From: JBAYVY01 sp041674345
GTDB lineage: Bacteria > Planctomycetota > Phycisphaerae > Phycisphaerales > Zrk34
Reading direction: 5' to 3'
Assembly: GCA_041674345.1 (NCBI GenBank)
Contig: JBAYVY010000032.1
Location: 1 to 17,820 of the forward strand
Length of the DNA stretch: 17,820 nt
Shown: positions 1-6,284 of the stretch, piece by piece
Layout of the letters: each line of letters starts with the position of its first letter
Numbering within the stretch: the first letter of the stretch is position 1
Position numbers and translations under genes: made by a program
The notes under the pieces: generated by a model
Database searches by the model: none
What the model saw: only the letters and a program-made list of their open reading frames with translations
Told to the model about the DNA's origin: nothing

Positions 1-388
1 CGGTGTCGGTGGCGGGGGGCCAATCGACGGGTTCGAGGATGGCGATGCGATAGGGGTCGTTTTCGATTTCATCGACGATCATCGCCCGGCACAGGCCGCG
101 GAGCATGAGCAGGTATCGGCCGTCGTCGAGGGATTCGTAGCGTTCGATGTAGCCGATGCAGACATGGGGTTTGAGCGGGGGTTTGTCGTGAAGGTAATCG
201 TGCTGGGTGACTTTGCGGTCGAACATGGCCGGGGCGATCAGGCCGGGGCCGTCGATGGCGTCGGCGGTCATCCGGCGATAGCGCGGCTCGAAAACGTGCA
301 GCGGCAGAACCGTGTGCGGCAAAAGCACCGTCTCCGGCAGCGGAAACAGCGGCAACGCGCGATTGAAGTTGATCGTGATCTGTTCCAT
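1..388 (-). CDS. Lon substrate-binding (LON N-terminal) domain protein, 3' part outside window
   Basis: The 129 visible residues begin MEQITINFNRALPLFPLPET and continue with a VLLPHTVLPLHVFEPRYRRM stretch. That is the hallmark of the LON N-terminal (PUA-like) substrate-binding domain in stand-alone form: in full Lon proteases the equivalent segment usually reads LFPG followed by a different spacing, and the FEPRYR motif is typical of the short proteins of about 200 residues. Such proteins lack the ATPase and protease domains and have no well-established role. The frame runs off the left edge with no stop, so the C-terminus is unseen and a full Lon cannot be strictly excluded. The ATG at 388 has no clear Shine-Dalgarno; an upstream ATGATG is out of frame. 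The gene is divergent from msrB, with an inverted-repeat element in the gap. Confidence 0.82.
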   Translation of the reverse strand, partial: MEQITINFNRALPLFPLPETVLLPHTVLPLHVFEPRYRRMTADAIDGPGLIAPAMFDRKVTQHDYLHDKPPLKPHVCIGYIERYESLDDGRYLLMLRGLCRAMIVDEIENDPYRIAILEPVDWPPATDT

Positions 389-416
389 CACACCACATCA
401 TAGGCGGAGGGCGGAA

Positions 417-512
417 CAACAGGACAGCAAGACAGCAGGACAGCAGGACATGGCGGCGGGTCCGGGTGCGGGTCCGAATGTCCTGCTGTTCTGTTGTCTT
501 ACTGTTCTGTCC
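417..512. repeat. Octad-unit inverted repeat between divergent genes
   Basis: The left arm (417-451) is built from 8-bp units of the form AGGACAGC. The right arm (478-512) is its imperfect reverse complement, with about 29 of 35 positions matching, and the 26-bp loop is G-rich. The four internal differences are all transitions, and three of them turn a G-C pair into a G-U pair if the plus strand is transcribed. It fills most of the 144-bp gap between the Lon-domain gene and msrB, so it would lie in one or both 5' leaders or next to their promoters. I see no good promoter in the gap. Confidence 0.75.
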
Positions 513-532
513 CCAGCTATGATTCAATCACC

Positions 533-928
533 ATGACCGACCCCCAACACACATCGTGCCATTGCCCCGGCCCCCTGACGCCGATGCAGGAACACGTCCT
601 CAAACACAAGGGCACCGAACGCCCGTTCGAGAACGAATACTGGAACGAAAAACGCCCCGGCCAATACATCTGCGCCGCCTGCGGCCAGACGCTGTTCGAC
701 AGCGACGCCAAGTTCGACTCCGGCACCGGCTGGCCCAGCTTCTTCCAACCCGCCGATGAATCCCACGTCGCCACGGAAACCGACACGAGCCACGGCCGCG
801 TCCGCACCGAAGTGTTGTGCGCCAAATGCCGCGGACATCTGGGCCACGTCTTCACCGACGGCCCGCAACCCACAGGGCTTCGCTACTGCATCAACAGCGC
901 GGCACTGAAGCTGGTGCCGCGCGTTTGA
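533..928 (+). CDS. msrB: Peptide-methionine (R)-S-oxide reductase MsrB
   Basis: This 131-residue protein reduces the R-epimer of methionine sulfoxide in oxidised proteins. It covers the whole SelR/MsrB domain. There are two zinc-binding CxxC pairs (CAAC near residue 44 and CAKC near residue 93), the SGTGWPSF motif, the GHVFxDGPxPTGxRYC block and the catalytic Cys in RYCINSAAL near the C-terminus. The position that carries the recycling Cys in many MsrBs (SGCGWPSF) is Thr here, so regeneration probably relies on another Cys or on direct reduction. The ATG at 533 is chosen because translation upstream of it (possible back to 494) would run into the repeat element. No signal peptide is seen, so the enzyme is probably cytoplasmic. 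It converges with the next gene with only 23 bp between them. Confidence 0.95.
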   Translation: MTDPQHTSCHCPGPLTPMQEHVLKHKGTERPFENEYWNEKRPGQYICAACGQTLFDSDAKFDSGTGWPSFFQPADESHVATETDTSHGRVRTEVLCAKCRGHLGHVFTDGPQPTGLRYCINSAALKLVPRV

Positions 929-951
929 TATCTTGGTCGGTGTGATTTGAT

Positions 952-1596
952 TCAAAGTGGCATTACGCCGGCGATGAGTTTGTAACACTTCTTGGGTTTG
1001 GACTTTGGAGCGAGATAATGCCGCCAAGGTCTGGTCAAACTCAGGAGTAAAATGCACGCGCGTTGCGTTGAATCTTTTAGTGTTCGGGTGAAACCCTCGT
1101 CGGTGACGCGCAAATCATATTCGCGGCCATTGCTGGTTCGGAAATGGCCCGTCCATTTATCGTTTGTTTGGTTGAATATCACGTTAGGGGCGTGAATCAG
1201 TTGCAGTGACTTCCATTCGGGTCGTCCCAGACGTGTCATTTTGAATAGGCGTTCGGGAATGGCTTGCGAACTCGCAGTGCCCAATAGCAGTGAGTCGGAT
1301 TCACAGAACCGCTGAACCTGATCTGCCCGCCATCTGCCCATGCGCTTCCAGCCATCCGAGCAGTACCTGTTTTCAGCTTGGTACGGCACAACAGCGTCAC
1401 CACGAACAAGGGGAATGTGGATGATATCCAACGGCTCCACCGTTTCGCAGTCCACATTAGCCCATTCCTGGGGAATCGCTTGAGACCCGACTGCGACCGG
1501 ACGTACAAATTGATGGGTTGCCAAATCAAGTCCCGCAATGCAGCGGGCGTTCTCTTTCGGTGAATTAGCCAAGCACAGAATTTCGGACGTTTTCAT
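952..1596 (-). CDS. Dual-OB-domain (DuOB-like) protein
   Basis: This 214-residue protein begins MKTSEILCLANSPKENARCI followed by AGLD, the typical opening of the family annotated as dual OB-containing domain. It continues with a predicted all-beta pattern and an EYDLRVTDEGF strand near the end. The family is thought to bind nucleic acid through its OB folds, but no biochemical function is assigned and I infer none. The start at 1596 is set by a strong GAGGAG site five to six bases upstream; an ATG at 1617 is less likely. It lies 130 bp downstream of the DUF488 gene on the same strand, so the two may be co-transcribed. One 60-bp line of this gene is 50 % GC against 68 % in a line of lgt, which fits acquisition by transfer. 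Confidence 0.72.
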   Translation of the reverse strand: MKTSEILCLANSPKENARCIAGLDLATHQFVRPVAVGSQAIPQEWANVDCETVEPLDIIHIPLVRGDAVVPYQAENRYCSDGWKRMGRWRADQVQRFCESDSLLLGTASSQAIPERLFKMTRLGRPEWKSLQLIHAPNVIFNQTNDKWTGHFRTSNGREYDLRVTDEGFTRTLKDSTQRACILLLSLTRPWRHYLAPKSKPKKCYKLIAGVMPL

Positions 1597-1726
1597 GTGT
1601 TCTCCTCTTCCTAGCAAGATGCAAAATACGGATGCGCAAACATAGCGAGATCCGCTGTTCGGCGAATGCGTGTTATGAAAACTTCAGTGGCACCCTTTAG
1701 CCGTCGGGGTCGAAGGGCAACGCGAA

Positions 1727-2176
1727 TCAGAGATGTGTCACGATCAGGTCGGGCCAAATCCGTTGAAGGTATTCGGCGGCGAGGCGGCGGTGACATTGAT
1801 CGGCGGTGGGTTCGGCGCACAACATGCAGCCATGATCGATCATGTCCGGTTTCAGTTGCAGGTGCGGTCGGCGATGTTCAAGGATGGCATGGTACTGCTG
1901 TTCATATTCGGCCCATGACACGCGGCCCTTGTGGTAGCCGTCGAGCAAATCTTTCGTCGGAGCGAAGCCCGACGGATGCGAATAATCAGCGCCGATGATC
2001 GTCTTGAGAAAGTACGTCAGGTCGCCGCGTTTTGTGTAGCCGGCCAACTGTGAACTGTTGTAAAGGCGAACGTCGAGAACGCGCCGAACCTTTGCCTCGG
2101 CCAGAATCGTGAAAAATCGCTCGGCGGATTTTCCCGCGAAACCTATCGTGAACAGTTGAATCGGCTGGGTGGTCAT
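1727..2176 (-). CDS. DUF488 domain protein
   Basis: This 149-residue protein opens with QLFTIGFAGKSAERFF, then VRRVLDVRLYNSSQLAGYTK, and ends with the diagnostic CMLCAEPTADQCHRR block (the C-x-E...CHR signature) and AAEYL. These features define DUF488. The conserved Cys and His suggest an enzymatic or metal-binding site, but the function is unknown. The ATG at 2176 has only a weak ribosome-binding site. The gene is divergent from hicA, with 41 bp between the two start codons and a palindrome in the gap. It reads toward the dual-OB gene, probably as a two-gene unit. Confidence 0.85.
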   Translation of the reverse strand: MTTQPIQLFTIGFAGKSAERFFTILAEAKVRRVLDVRLYNSSQLAGYTKRGDLTYFLKTIIGADYSHPSGFAPTKDLLDGYHKGRVSWAEYEQQYHAILEHRRPHLQLKPDMIDHGCMLCAEPTADQCHRRLAAEYLQRIWPDLIVTHL

Positions 2177-2182
2177 GGTTGT

Positions 2183-2216
2183 TTGCCTCGCGTCTCCGCA
2201 TGTGTATCATACACAA
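2183..2216 (+). promoter_or_regulatory. Probable hicA promoter with palindromic operator
   Basis: A perfect inverted repeat, TGTGTAT-C-ATACACA, occupies 2201-2215 and ends two bases before the hicA ATG. It contains TATCAT (2205-2210), a plausible -10, preceded 16 bp upstream by TTGCCT (2183-2188). Transcription would then begin almost at the ATG, giving a leaderless or nearly leaderless message; no Shine-Dalgarno is present. On the other strand the same palindrome reads TATGAT, a possible -10 for the DUF488 gene. HicB-type antitoxins with a ribbon-helix-helix domain commonly repress their own promoter, so binding of HicB here is the natural inference. Confidence 0.6.
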
Positions 2217-2217
2217 C

Positions 2218-2400
2218 ATGAATAGCCGGGATGTGATCCGAATGCTTCGGAAGGACGGTTGGGTGACGAACCATATTCGCGGATCGCACCATCATTTCAG
2301 CCATCCGACCAAGGCGGGTATTGTGACGGTTCCGCATCCGCGAAAGGACATTCCCAAAGGCACTTGTCGAAGCATTCTCAAGCAGGCGGGATTGGCGTGA
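2218..2400 (+). CDS. hicA: HicA-family mRNA interferase toxin
   Basis: This 60-residue protein (MNSRDVIRMLRKDGW...) has the length and pattern of HicA toxins: an N-terminal helix, the GSHHHFSHP motif whose His is the catalytic residue, a VTVPHPRKDIPKGT strand-loop segment, and a final helix with SILKQAG. HicA adopts a double-stranded-RNA-binding fold and cleaves mRNA until bound by HicB. The start at 2218 gives the canonical N-terminus. An in-frame ATG at 2200 would add only the translated operator palindrome (MCIIHN) and is rejected. hicB follows after 21 bp, in the usual toxin-first order. Confidence 0.93.
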   Translation: MNSRDVIRMLRKDGWVTNHIRGSHHHFSHPTKAGIVTVPHPRKDIPKGTCRSILKQAGLA

Positions 2401-2421
2401 CCCGATCTGGGAGTGACAGCA

Positions 2422-2892
2422 ATGATGAACACGATCTACCCCATTGTCATTCATAAGGAACCGCGGAGCTGTTACGGCGTGAGTGTGCCCGATTTGCCCG
2501 GATGCACCTCCACCGGCGATACGCTCGACGAGGCGATGGCGATGGCGAAGGAAGCCATTCTCGGTCACATCGAGGTGATGATGGAAAAAGGATATGCGAT
2601 TCCCGAATCGCGCCCCATCGAGGAGCATCGGCGGAACCCCGACTTCGCCGACGCCGCGCTGTGGGCGGTGGTCGAAATCGATCCGTCCGATCTGCCCGGC
2701 AACGCGGTGCGGGTGAACATTTCGATGCAGGAACGTACATTGAACATGATCGATACCGCGGCGCGCAAGGCGCATTTGACCCGTTCGGGCCTGTTGGAAA
2801 AAGCGGCGACACGCTACATCCAGTCGGAACTGGGTCGCCGCGTTCAACCCGCCCGACACCCCGCTAAGCGCACCCGAAAGGTTCACATCTGA
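2422..2892 (+). CDS. hicB: HicB-family antitoxin with C-terminal ribbon-helix-helix domain
   Basis: The 156-residue product has two parts. Residues 1 to about 60 (IVIHKEPRSCYGVSVPDLPG, then CTSTGDTLDEAMAMAKEAI) form the partial RNase-H-like HicB fold that plugs the toxin. Residues of roughly 95-135 (VRVNISMQERTLNMIDTAAR and the following helix) form a ribbon-helix-helix DNA-binding domain. The C-terminus is basic. The ATG at 2422 is preferred because GGGAG lies eight bases upstream; an in-frame GTG at 2413 is nested in that site. It forms an operon with hicA and probably regulates the palindrome upstream of it. Confidence 0.93.
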   Translation: MMNTIYPIVIHKEPRSCYGVSVPDLPGCTSTGDTLDEAMAMAKEAILGHIEVMMEKGYAIPESRPIEEHRRNPDFADAALWAVVEIDPSDLPGNAVRVNISMQERTLNMIDTAARKAHLTRSGLLEKAATRYIQSELGRRVQPARHPAKRTRKVHI

Positions 2893-2937
2893 TTTTCGCG
2901 GCTTTTCCGTCGGCCCGCTCTGCCTTACATTGTCCGC

Positions 2938-3993
2938 ATGAACCTCCTGCTCGCCACCTATCTGCATTCGCTTTCGCCGTTCGCTGTTCGTTTCAGCGAG
3001 AACGTCGGCATTCGCTGGTACGGGCTGAGCTACATCGCGGGGTTCATCGCGGGATGGCTGCTGATTCGACAACTGGCCAGGCGCGGCAAGACGCCGATGA
3101 AGGTTGAACAGGTGGCCGACTTCGTGTTCGCCGTGGCGTTCGGCACGGTGATCGGCGGGCGGCTGGGTTACTGCGTGTTCTATCAGCCGGCGTTGTTCAC
3201 CCAGTTCACTTCGGGCTTCCCGTTTTGGGGGGTACTGGCGTTGAACGACGGCGGCATGGCGAGCCACGGCGGATTGATCGGCATTGTGATCGCCTGCGTG
3301 ATTTACGGCCGGCGTCACCGCGATGTTCCGAGGGGTGATATTCCGGGGGCGGGGGCGGGGGCGGGACCGATCCAACTGCTCGACCTGTGCGCGTGGGTCA
3401 GCACGGTGGGCATCTTCTTCGGTCGCGTCGCCAATTTCGTCAACGGCGAACTGGTCGGGCGTGAAGCGCCGGCGGGGCTGGCGTGGGCGGTGAAATTTCC
3501 GCAGGACATGCGCGACTGGTCGGCGACACAACTGGGCGAACTGGCGGCGAAACTCGAACCGCTGGGCATCACCGCCGCGACGCCCGACGAGATGGTCAAA
3601 CGCGCGATCGACGCGGTGCGCGACGGCAACCCCCAGGTGATCGACATTGTTCAGCCGATGCTGACGGCCCGGCATCCGTCACAATTGTACGAGGCCTTGA
3701 TGGAAGGTCTGATGCTGTTCGTCCTGCTGGGCATCGTGTGGATGAAACCCCGCAAGCCGGGCGTGGTGGGCGGATGGTTTTTGATCGGTTACGCGGTGGT
3801 GCGCATCTTCGGCGAAAACTTCCGGATGCCCGATGCGATCATCGCCAACGAAGAGTTCGCCCGCTGGGGCGTGACGCGCGGACAGTTGCTGAGTTTTGTG
3901 ATGCTGTCAGCGGGAGTGGTGTATCTGATGTATTTCGCCACGCGGAAGGTGCCGAAATTGGGGGGATGGATGACGAAGCAGGAGAAGGCATAG
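2938..3993 (+). CDS. lgt: Phosphatidylglycerol-prolipoprotein diacylglyceryl transferase
   Basis: Lgt moves a diacylglyceryl group from phosphatidylglycerol onto the lipobox cysteine of prolipoproteins, in the inner membrane. The 351-residue protein shows the family core: a WYGLSYIAGF first membrane segment, MASHGGLIGI (the essential His), the signature GRVANFVNGELVGR, RHPSQLYEAL, and a C-terminal VVRIFGENFRMPDA segment carrying the second conserved Arg. Two things are unusual. The signature has Ala where most Lgts have Gly (GRxGN). Between the signature and RHPSQ there is an additional loop of about 40-50 residues (QDMRDWSATQLGELAAKLEP and on), making the protein longer than the roughly 290 residues of the E. 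coli enzyme. A GAGAGAG linker is encoded by a short hexanucleotide repeat. It starts 45 bp after hicB. Confidence 0.95.
   Translation: MNLLLATYLHSLSPFAVRFSENVGIRWYGLSYIAGFIAGWLLIRQLARRGKTPMKVEQVADFVFAVAFGTVIGGRLGYCVFYQPALFTQFTSGFPFWGVLALNDGGMASHGGLIGIVIACVIYGRRHRDVPRGDIPGAGAGAGPIQLLDLCAWVSTVGIFFGRVANFVNGELVGREAPAGLAWAVKFPQDMRDWSATQLGELAAKLEPLGITAATPDEMVKRAIDAVRDGNPQVIDIVQPMLTARHPSQLYEALMEGLMLFVLLGIVWMKPRKPGVVGGWFLIGYAVVRIFGENFRMPDAIIANEEFARWGVTRGQLLSFVMLSAGVVYLMYFATRKVPKLGGWMTKQEKA
3343..3365. repeat. (GGGGGC)3 tract inside lgt
   Basis: Three exact GGGGGC units (3345-3362) preceded by CC encode PGAGAGAG in a cytoplasmic or periplasmic loop of Lgt. The identical CC-plus-three-unit tract recurs at 5821-5840 in the nuclease gene. 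Confidence 0.8.
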
Positions 3994-4045
3994 AAGCAAG
4001 CTCAATTGACGGCGTGCCGAAAGGTGTTGCGGCAGGGAGAAATGT

Positions 4046-4522
4046 TCACAGCCAGCGGATCATTCGCACGTGGGGACCGACGCCCGCGATGGTGAAGGTT
4101 TCGCCGACGGTTTGCCATCCGGTGCGGCGATAGAAGGGGACGGCGTTGATGCGTGCGTTGCACCACAGACGCGCGGGGCCGGGGGTTTCGACGAGCATTT
4201 GCTGGAGGTATCGCATGACGGCCGCGCCGACGCCCTTGCCGCGATAGGCCGGGTCGGTGGCCATGCCTCGCAAGCGCCAGGCGGGGGTGTCGTTGTCGGG
4301 CTGGAGCATGACGGTGGCGCATGCGACGGCGTGGTTGGCGGCGTCGAACACGCCGATGTGCAGCGTGGTCGATTCGCGGTCGCCGTCGAATTCGGGCGAC
4401 GGATGATCGGTGCCGTCGATGAGCACGACCTGTCGCAGGGGCAGAATCTCTTCCACCGCCGCGAGACGAAGGGTCAGCACTTGCTCGTTCACCTGCAAGG
4501 TGGTCGGCTCGAAGTTTGCCAT
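4046..4522 (-). CDS. GNAT-family N-acetyltransferase
   Basis: The 158-residue protein carries the acetyl-CoA-binding motif A of the GNAT fold, RLRGMATDPAYRGKGVGAAV (beta strand 4, then the R/Q-x-x-G-x-G/A loop), followed by LWCNAR and the motif B segment AVPFYRRTGW. It ends in FTIAGVGPHVRMIRWL. The VxHMxR-like ending resembles small acetyltransferases related to YitH/ElaA, whose substrates are mostly unknown. No substrate can be named from the sequence. Its ATG at 4522 lies inside the end of the upstream DCC gene, which overlaps it by 34 bp, so the two are likely co-transcribed. It converges with lgt across 52 bp. Confidence 0.88.
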   Translation of the reverse strand: MANFEPTTLQVNEQVLTLRLAAVEEILPLRQVVLIDGTDHPSPEFDGDRESTTLHIGVFDAANHAVACATVMLQPDNDTPAWRLRGMATDPAYRGKGVGAAVMRYLQQMLVETPGPARLWCNARINAVPFYRRTGWQTVGETFTIAGVGPHVRMIRWL

Positions 4523-4899
4523 GATCGGATGTTACACGATTTACAGGCAACGCGCCTTCGGGGGCGATGTTCAGCGAAACGACGATACAACCAGTCGAAC
4601 ACCGGCCTCAACACAGGCCAGCCGGTCGGTGCCAGTAACCAGCCCCGGCCCAGATCGCGATGGATGTGGCGGAAGGCGGCCATCGCGGTGACGACCCGCC
4701 CGTCGCCCAGCACGGCGTGCATTTGCGATTGCACCGCGGCATGAGTCAGCCCGAATCGCGCGGGGTCGAAATCGGCGACGGAAATGTCGATCAGTCGCAG
4801 ACGGTCGTGACGGTCACGCCGGCGCATGACATCCGCCTGGCGCGAGCAGATCGGACAGGCCCCGTCGTAAAAAACCAGAATGGGCGGATCACCGGGCAC
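4489..4899 (-). CDS. DCC-family thiol-disulfide oxidoreductase (DUF393)
   Basis: The N-terminal ILVFYDGACPICSRQADVMR segment, with its YDGxCPxC motif, is diagnostic for the DCC/DUF393 family of thioredoxin-like proteins. RLIDISVADFDP and a membrane-proximal C-terminal helix (PVFDWLYRRFAEHR) follow. The CPIC pair suggests redox activity, but the partner is unknown. No ATG gives a sensible N-terminus: the open frame extends to 5073, but residues upstream of the VPGDPPI stretch would be translated from an intergenic repeat. I therefore choose the GTG at 4899, giving 136 residues, a usual length for the family. No ribosome-binding site is evident. It overlaps the acetyltransferase gene downstream. 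Confidence 0.8.
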   Translation of the reverse strand: MPGDPPILVFYDGACPICSRQADVMRRRDRHDRLRLIDISVADFDPARFGLTHAAVQSQMHAVLGDGRVVTAMAAFRHIHRDLGRGWLLAPTGWPVLRPVFDWLYRRFAEHRPRRRVACKSCNIRSWQTSSRPPCR

Positions 4900-4941
4900 G
4901 TCGCATTGTAGGCGGCGGGAAGCGCCTTGCGGGAGGCGTTG

Positions 4942-5005
4942 TGCGGCTTGCGGAAAACACCCCGCAAGCCGCAGGACACAAGCCGCACATCGCACATCGC
5001 ACATC
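4942..5005. repeat. Hairpin plus heptad tandem repeat between DCC and nuclease genes
   Basis: A perfect 12-bp stem (TGCGGCTTGCGG at 4942-4953 with its complement at 4962-4973, 8-bp loop) is followed by three copies of GCACATC (4985-5005). The stop codon of the nuclease gene (5004-5006) lies within the last heptad. This is one member of the heptad-hairpin class seen at most junctions in the window, although here the heptad array lacks an obvious complementary arm. On the minus strand the stem follows the nuclease gene, so it could help end or protect that transcript; there is no T-tract. Confidence 0.7.
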
Positions 5006-5963
5006 AGTGAGGCAATGTCAGCGCTTCGCGGTCGAGCCAGTTGGGGAGTTTCACGTCGGCGCTTTTCACCCACGCGGTGCGGTACAGCGAAGCGATGAAC
5101 GTCGCCCCGGCCTTCATGCGCTCGGTGCCGAACGCGATCACGTCGGGGTCATCGGCGCGGCCGTTGCGGGGCGGCAGCTTGTCGGCCAGTTCATACACGC
5201 GATCCACCAGCGCGTGCGAACGATCAAACTCTTTCCAGATCGCCGCCCACACATCGTCGTACACCTCGGCCCGCGCGCCGTCCAATACCTTCCGGGGGTC
5301 GTAGTCGAAGGTACGAAACAGGCCATCGACTTTCGCATGGATGCCGGTGCGGGGGGATGGGTCGTTGTGGGTTTTGACGCGGCCGTCGTGGTGCATCGTC
5401 GTGTGCAGGGGCATGCACAGATCGCCGGCGTAGTGCGACATCAGCCCGGCATAGACCAGACACTTGCGCCGGATCGCCGCGTTGTTCGGCCACTTGCGAT
5501 GCTCGGCGAACGCGAGCGCCAGACGCTGCTGCCACTCCGCCACGGCCCACGGCAACACGCCGATTTTTTGCGGATCAAGCCGATGCTCGTAGCACAGTTT
5601 GTGATAGTCATACCGAAAGCGCGGCATCACCCCCGGAGGCAGCACACCGAGTGCCTCCAGCGGTTCATAATCCAGGTAATGTTCCGGCGGCTCGGTGCTG
5701 TCCAGTTGAGGCATGGCGCGGTTTTTGAAGTTGTCGGGATCGAGCGAATCCTGGGCCGCGTCATCGACGATGCCCGCGACGAACCAGTCAGGCGGCTTCT
5801 CGCTTGCCGGGCCTGCACTTCCGGGGGCGGGGGCGGGGGCGAGCAGACGGGCGCTCATCGCGGTGATCGCATGGTGTTCTTTTTCATGCCAGGCGAAGGC
5901 GGTGATCGCAAAGCCGGCCATCAGCGACAACCACGCGGTGACGAACCAGACGCGACGGATCAT
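5004..5963 (-). CDS. Exported S1/P1-type zinc-dependent nuclease/phospholipase family protein
   Basis: This 319-residue protein has a signal peptide (residues 1-24, ending ITAFA) whose cleavage would leave Trp25 as the new N-terminus, as in P1 nuclease, where Trp1 binds zinc. All other expected trinuclear zinc ligands can be placed: His30 in WHEKEHH, Asp in the GIVDDAAQD segment, His in PPEHYLDYE, the HxxxDxxxxxH motif as HYAGDLCMPLH, and HxxxD as HAKVD. It should therefore be an active secreted zinc enzyme acting on nucleic acids or phospholipids; the family does not tell which. An AAGGAA site eight bases upstream fixes the start at 5963. A short APAPAPG linker comes from a GGGGGC repeat. 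The gene stands alone between repeat elements. Confidence 0.83.
   Translation of the reverse strand: MIRRVWFVTAWLSLMAGFAITAFAWHEKEHHAITAMSARLLAPAPAPGSAGPASEKPPDWFVAGIVDDAAQDSLDPDNFKNRAMPQLDSTEPPEHYLDYEPLEALGVLPPGVMPRFRYDYHKLCYEHRLDPQKIGVLPWAVAEWQQRLALAFAEHRKWPNNAAIRRKCLVYAGLMSHYAGDLCMPLHTTMHHDGRVKTHNDPSPRTGIHAKVDGLFRTFDYDPRKVLDGARAEVYDDVWAAIWKEFDRSHALVDRVYELADKLPPRNGRADDPDVIAFGTERMKAGATFIASLYRTAWVKSADVKLPNWLDREALTLPH
5821..5840. repeat. (GGGGGC)3 tract inside the nuclease gene
   Basis: This is the same CC-plus-three-unit tract as in lgt. Here it is read on the opposite strand and encodes the proline-rich APAPAPG linker just after the N-terminal zinc ligands. Confidence 0.8.
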
Positions 5964-6014
5964 GGGATGATTCCTTGTGTCGGATTGACAAAGCATGATA
6001 GCCCGGATGATTCA

Positions 6015-6167
6015 CCAAGAGGCACAGAGGCACAGAGGCACAGAGGATGAAAACGGAAAATCAGAAAAGCAAAACAGCGGAACATGCTGTGTTTGAATCC
6101 GAATGTGGTGCTTTTTTGCTGTTTTGATGTTTTGCTTTTTTCTCCTCTGTGTCTCTGTTCCGCTGTG
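6015..6167. repeat. Octad-unit long inverted repeat
   Basis: Left arm from 6015: three 8-bp units AGAGGCAC, then an A-rich run. Right arm (about 6110-6167): the approximate reverse complement, ending TCTCCTCTGTGTCTCTGTTC and then CGCTGTG. The outer 25 bp pair well; the inner A/T-rich parts pair imperfectly. It occupies the middle of the 321-bp gap between the nuclease and PEP-CTERM genes. Apart from this and the terminator at 6224-6257 I see nothing in that gap. Confidence 0.7.
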
Positions 6168-6223
6168 GTTCATTCTGAATGATTCGGGATAGCGGCGAGG
6201 CGGATGGAGAGCCGATGGGGGTG

Positions 6224-6257
6224 AAAAAAAACGCGGCGTTCCGGGGGGAACGCCGCG
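6224..6257 (-). terminator. Intrinsic terminator of the PEP-CTERM gene
   Basis: Read on the minus strand, an 11-bp perfect GC-rich stem (arms 6247-6257 and 6232-6242, GGGG/CCCC tetraloop) is followed directly by eight T (6231-6224). It lies 28 bp past the PEP-CTERM stop codon and is the clearest rho-independent terminator in the window. Confidence 0.93.
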
Positions 6258-6284
6258 GGGGTGACGTTGAATGTGGGATGCGAT

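Noticed and set aside
69..527. A 152-codon minus-strand frame over the Lon-domain start
   Set aside because: It is out of frame with the Lon-domain protein, and its N-terminal half is translated repeat.
2200..2400. hicA starting at the ATG at 2200
   Set aside because: The additional residues would be encoded by the operator palindrome and are absent from the usual HicA N-terminus.
2173..3675. A 500-codon open frame on the minus strand opposite hicA, hicB and lgt
   Set aside because: It is antisense to three well-supported genes, is rich in Arg, His and Gln as expected of a GC-rich shadow frame, and matches no family.
4489..5073. A longer DCC-family protein starting at 5073 or 5004
   Set aside because: The additional N-terminus is Cys- and Arg-rich translation of the hairpin and heptad element, and overlaps the nuclease gene.
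4941..6050. A 369-codon open frame on the plus strand opposite the nuclease gene
   Set aside because: The opposite strand encodes a protein with signal peptide, ribosome-binding site and full zinc site; this frame begins and ends in intergenic repeats.
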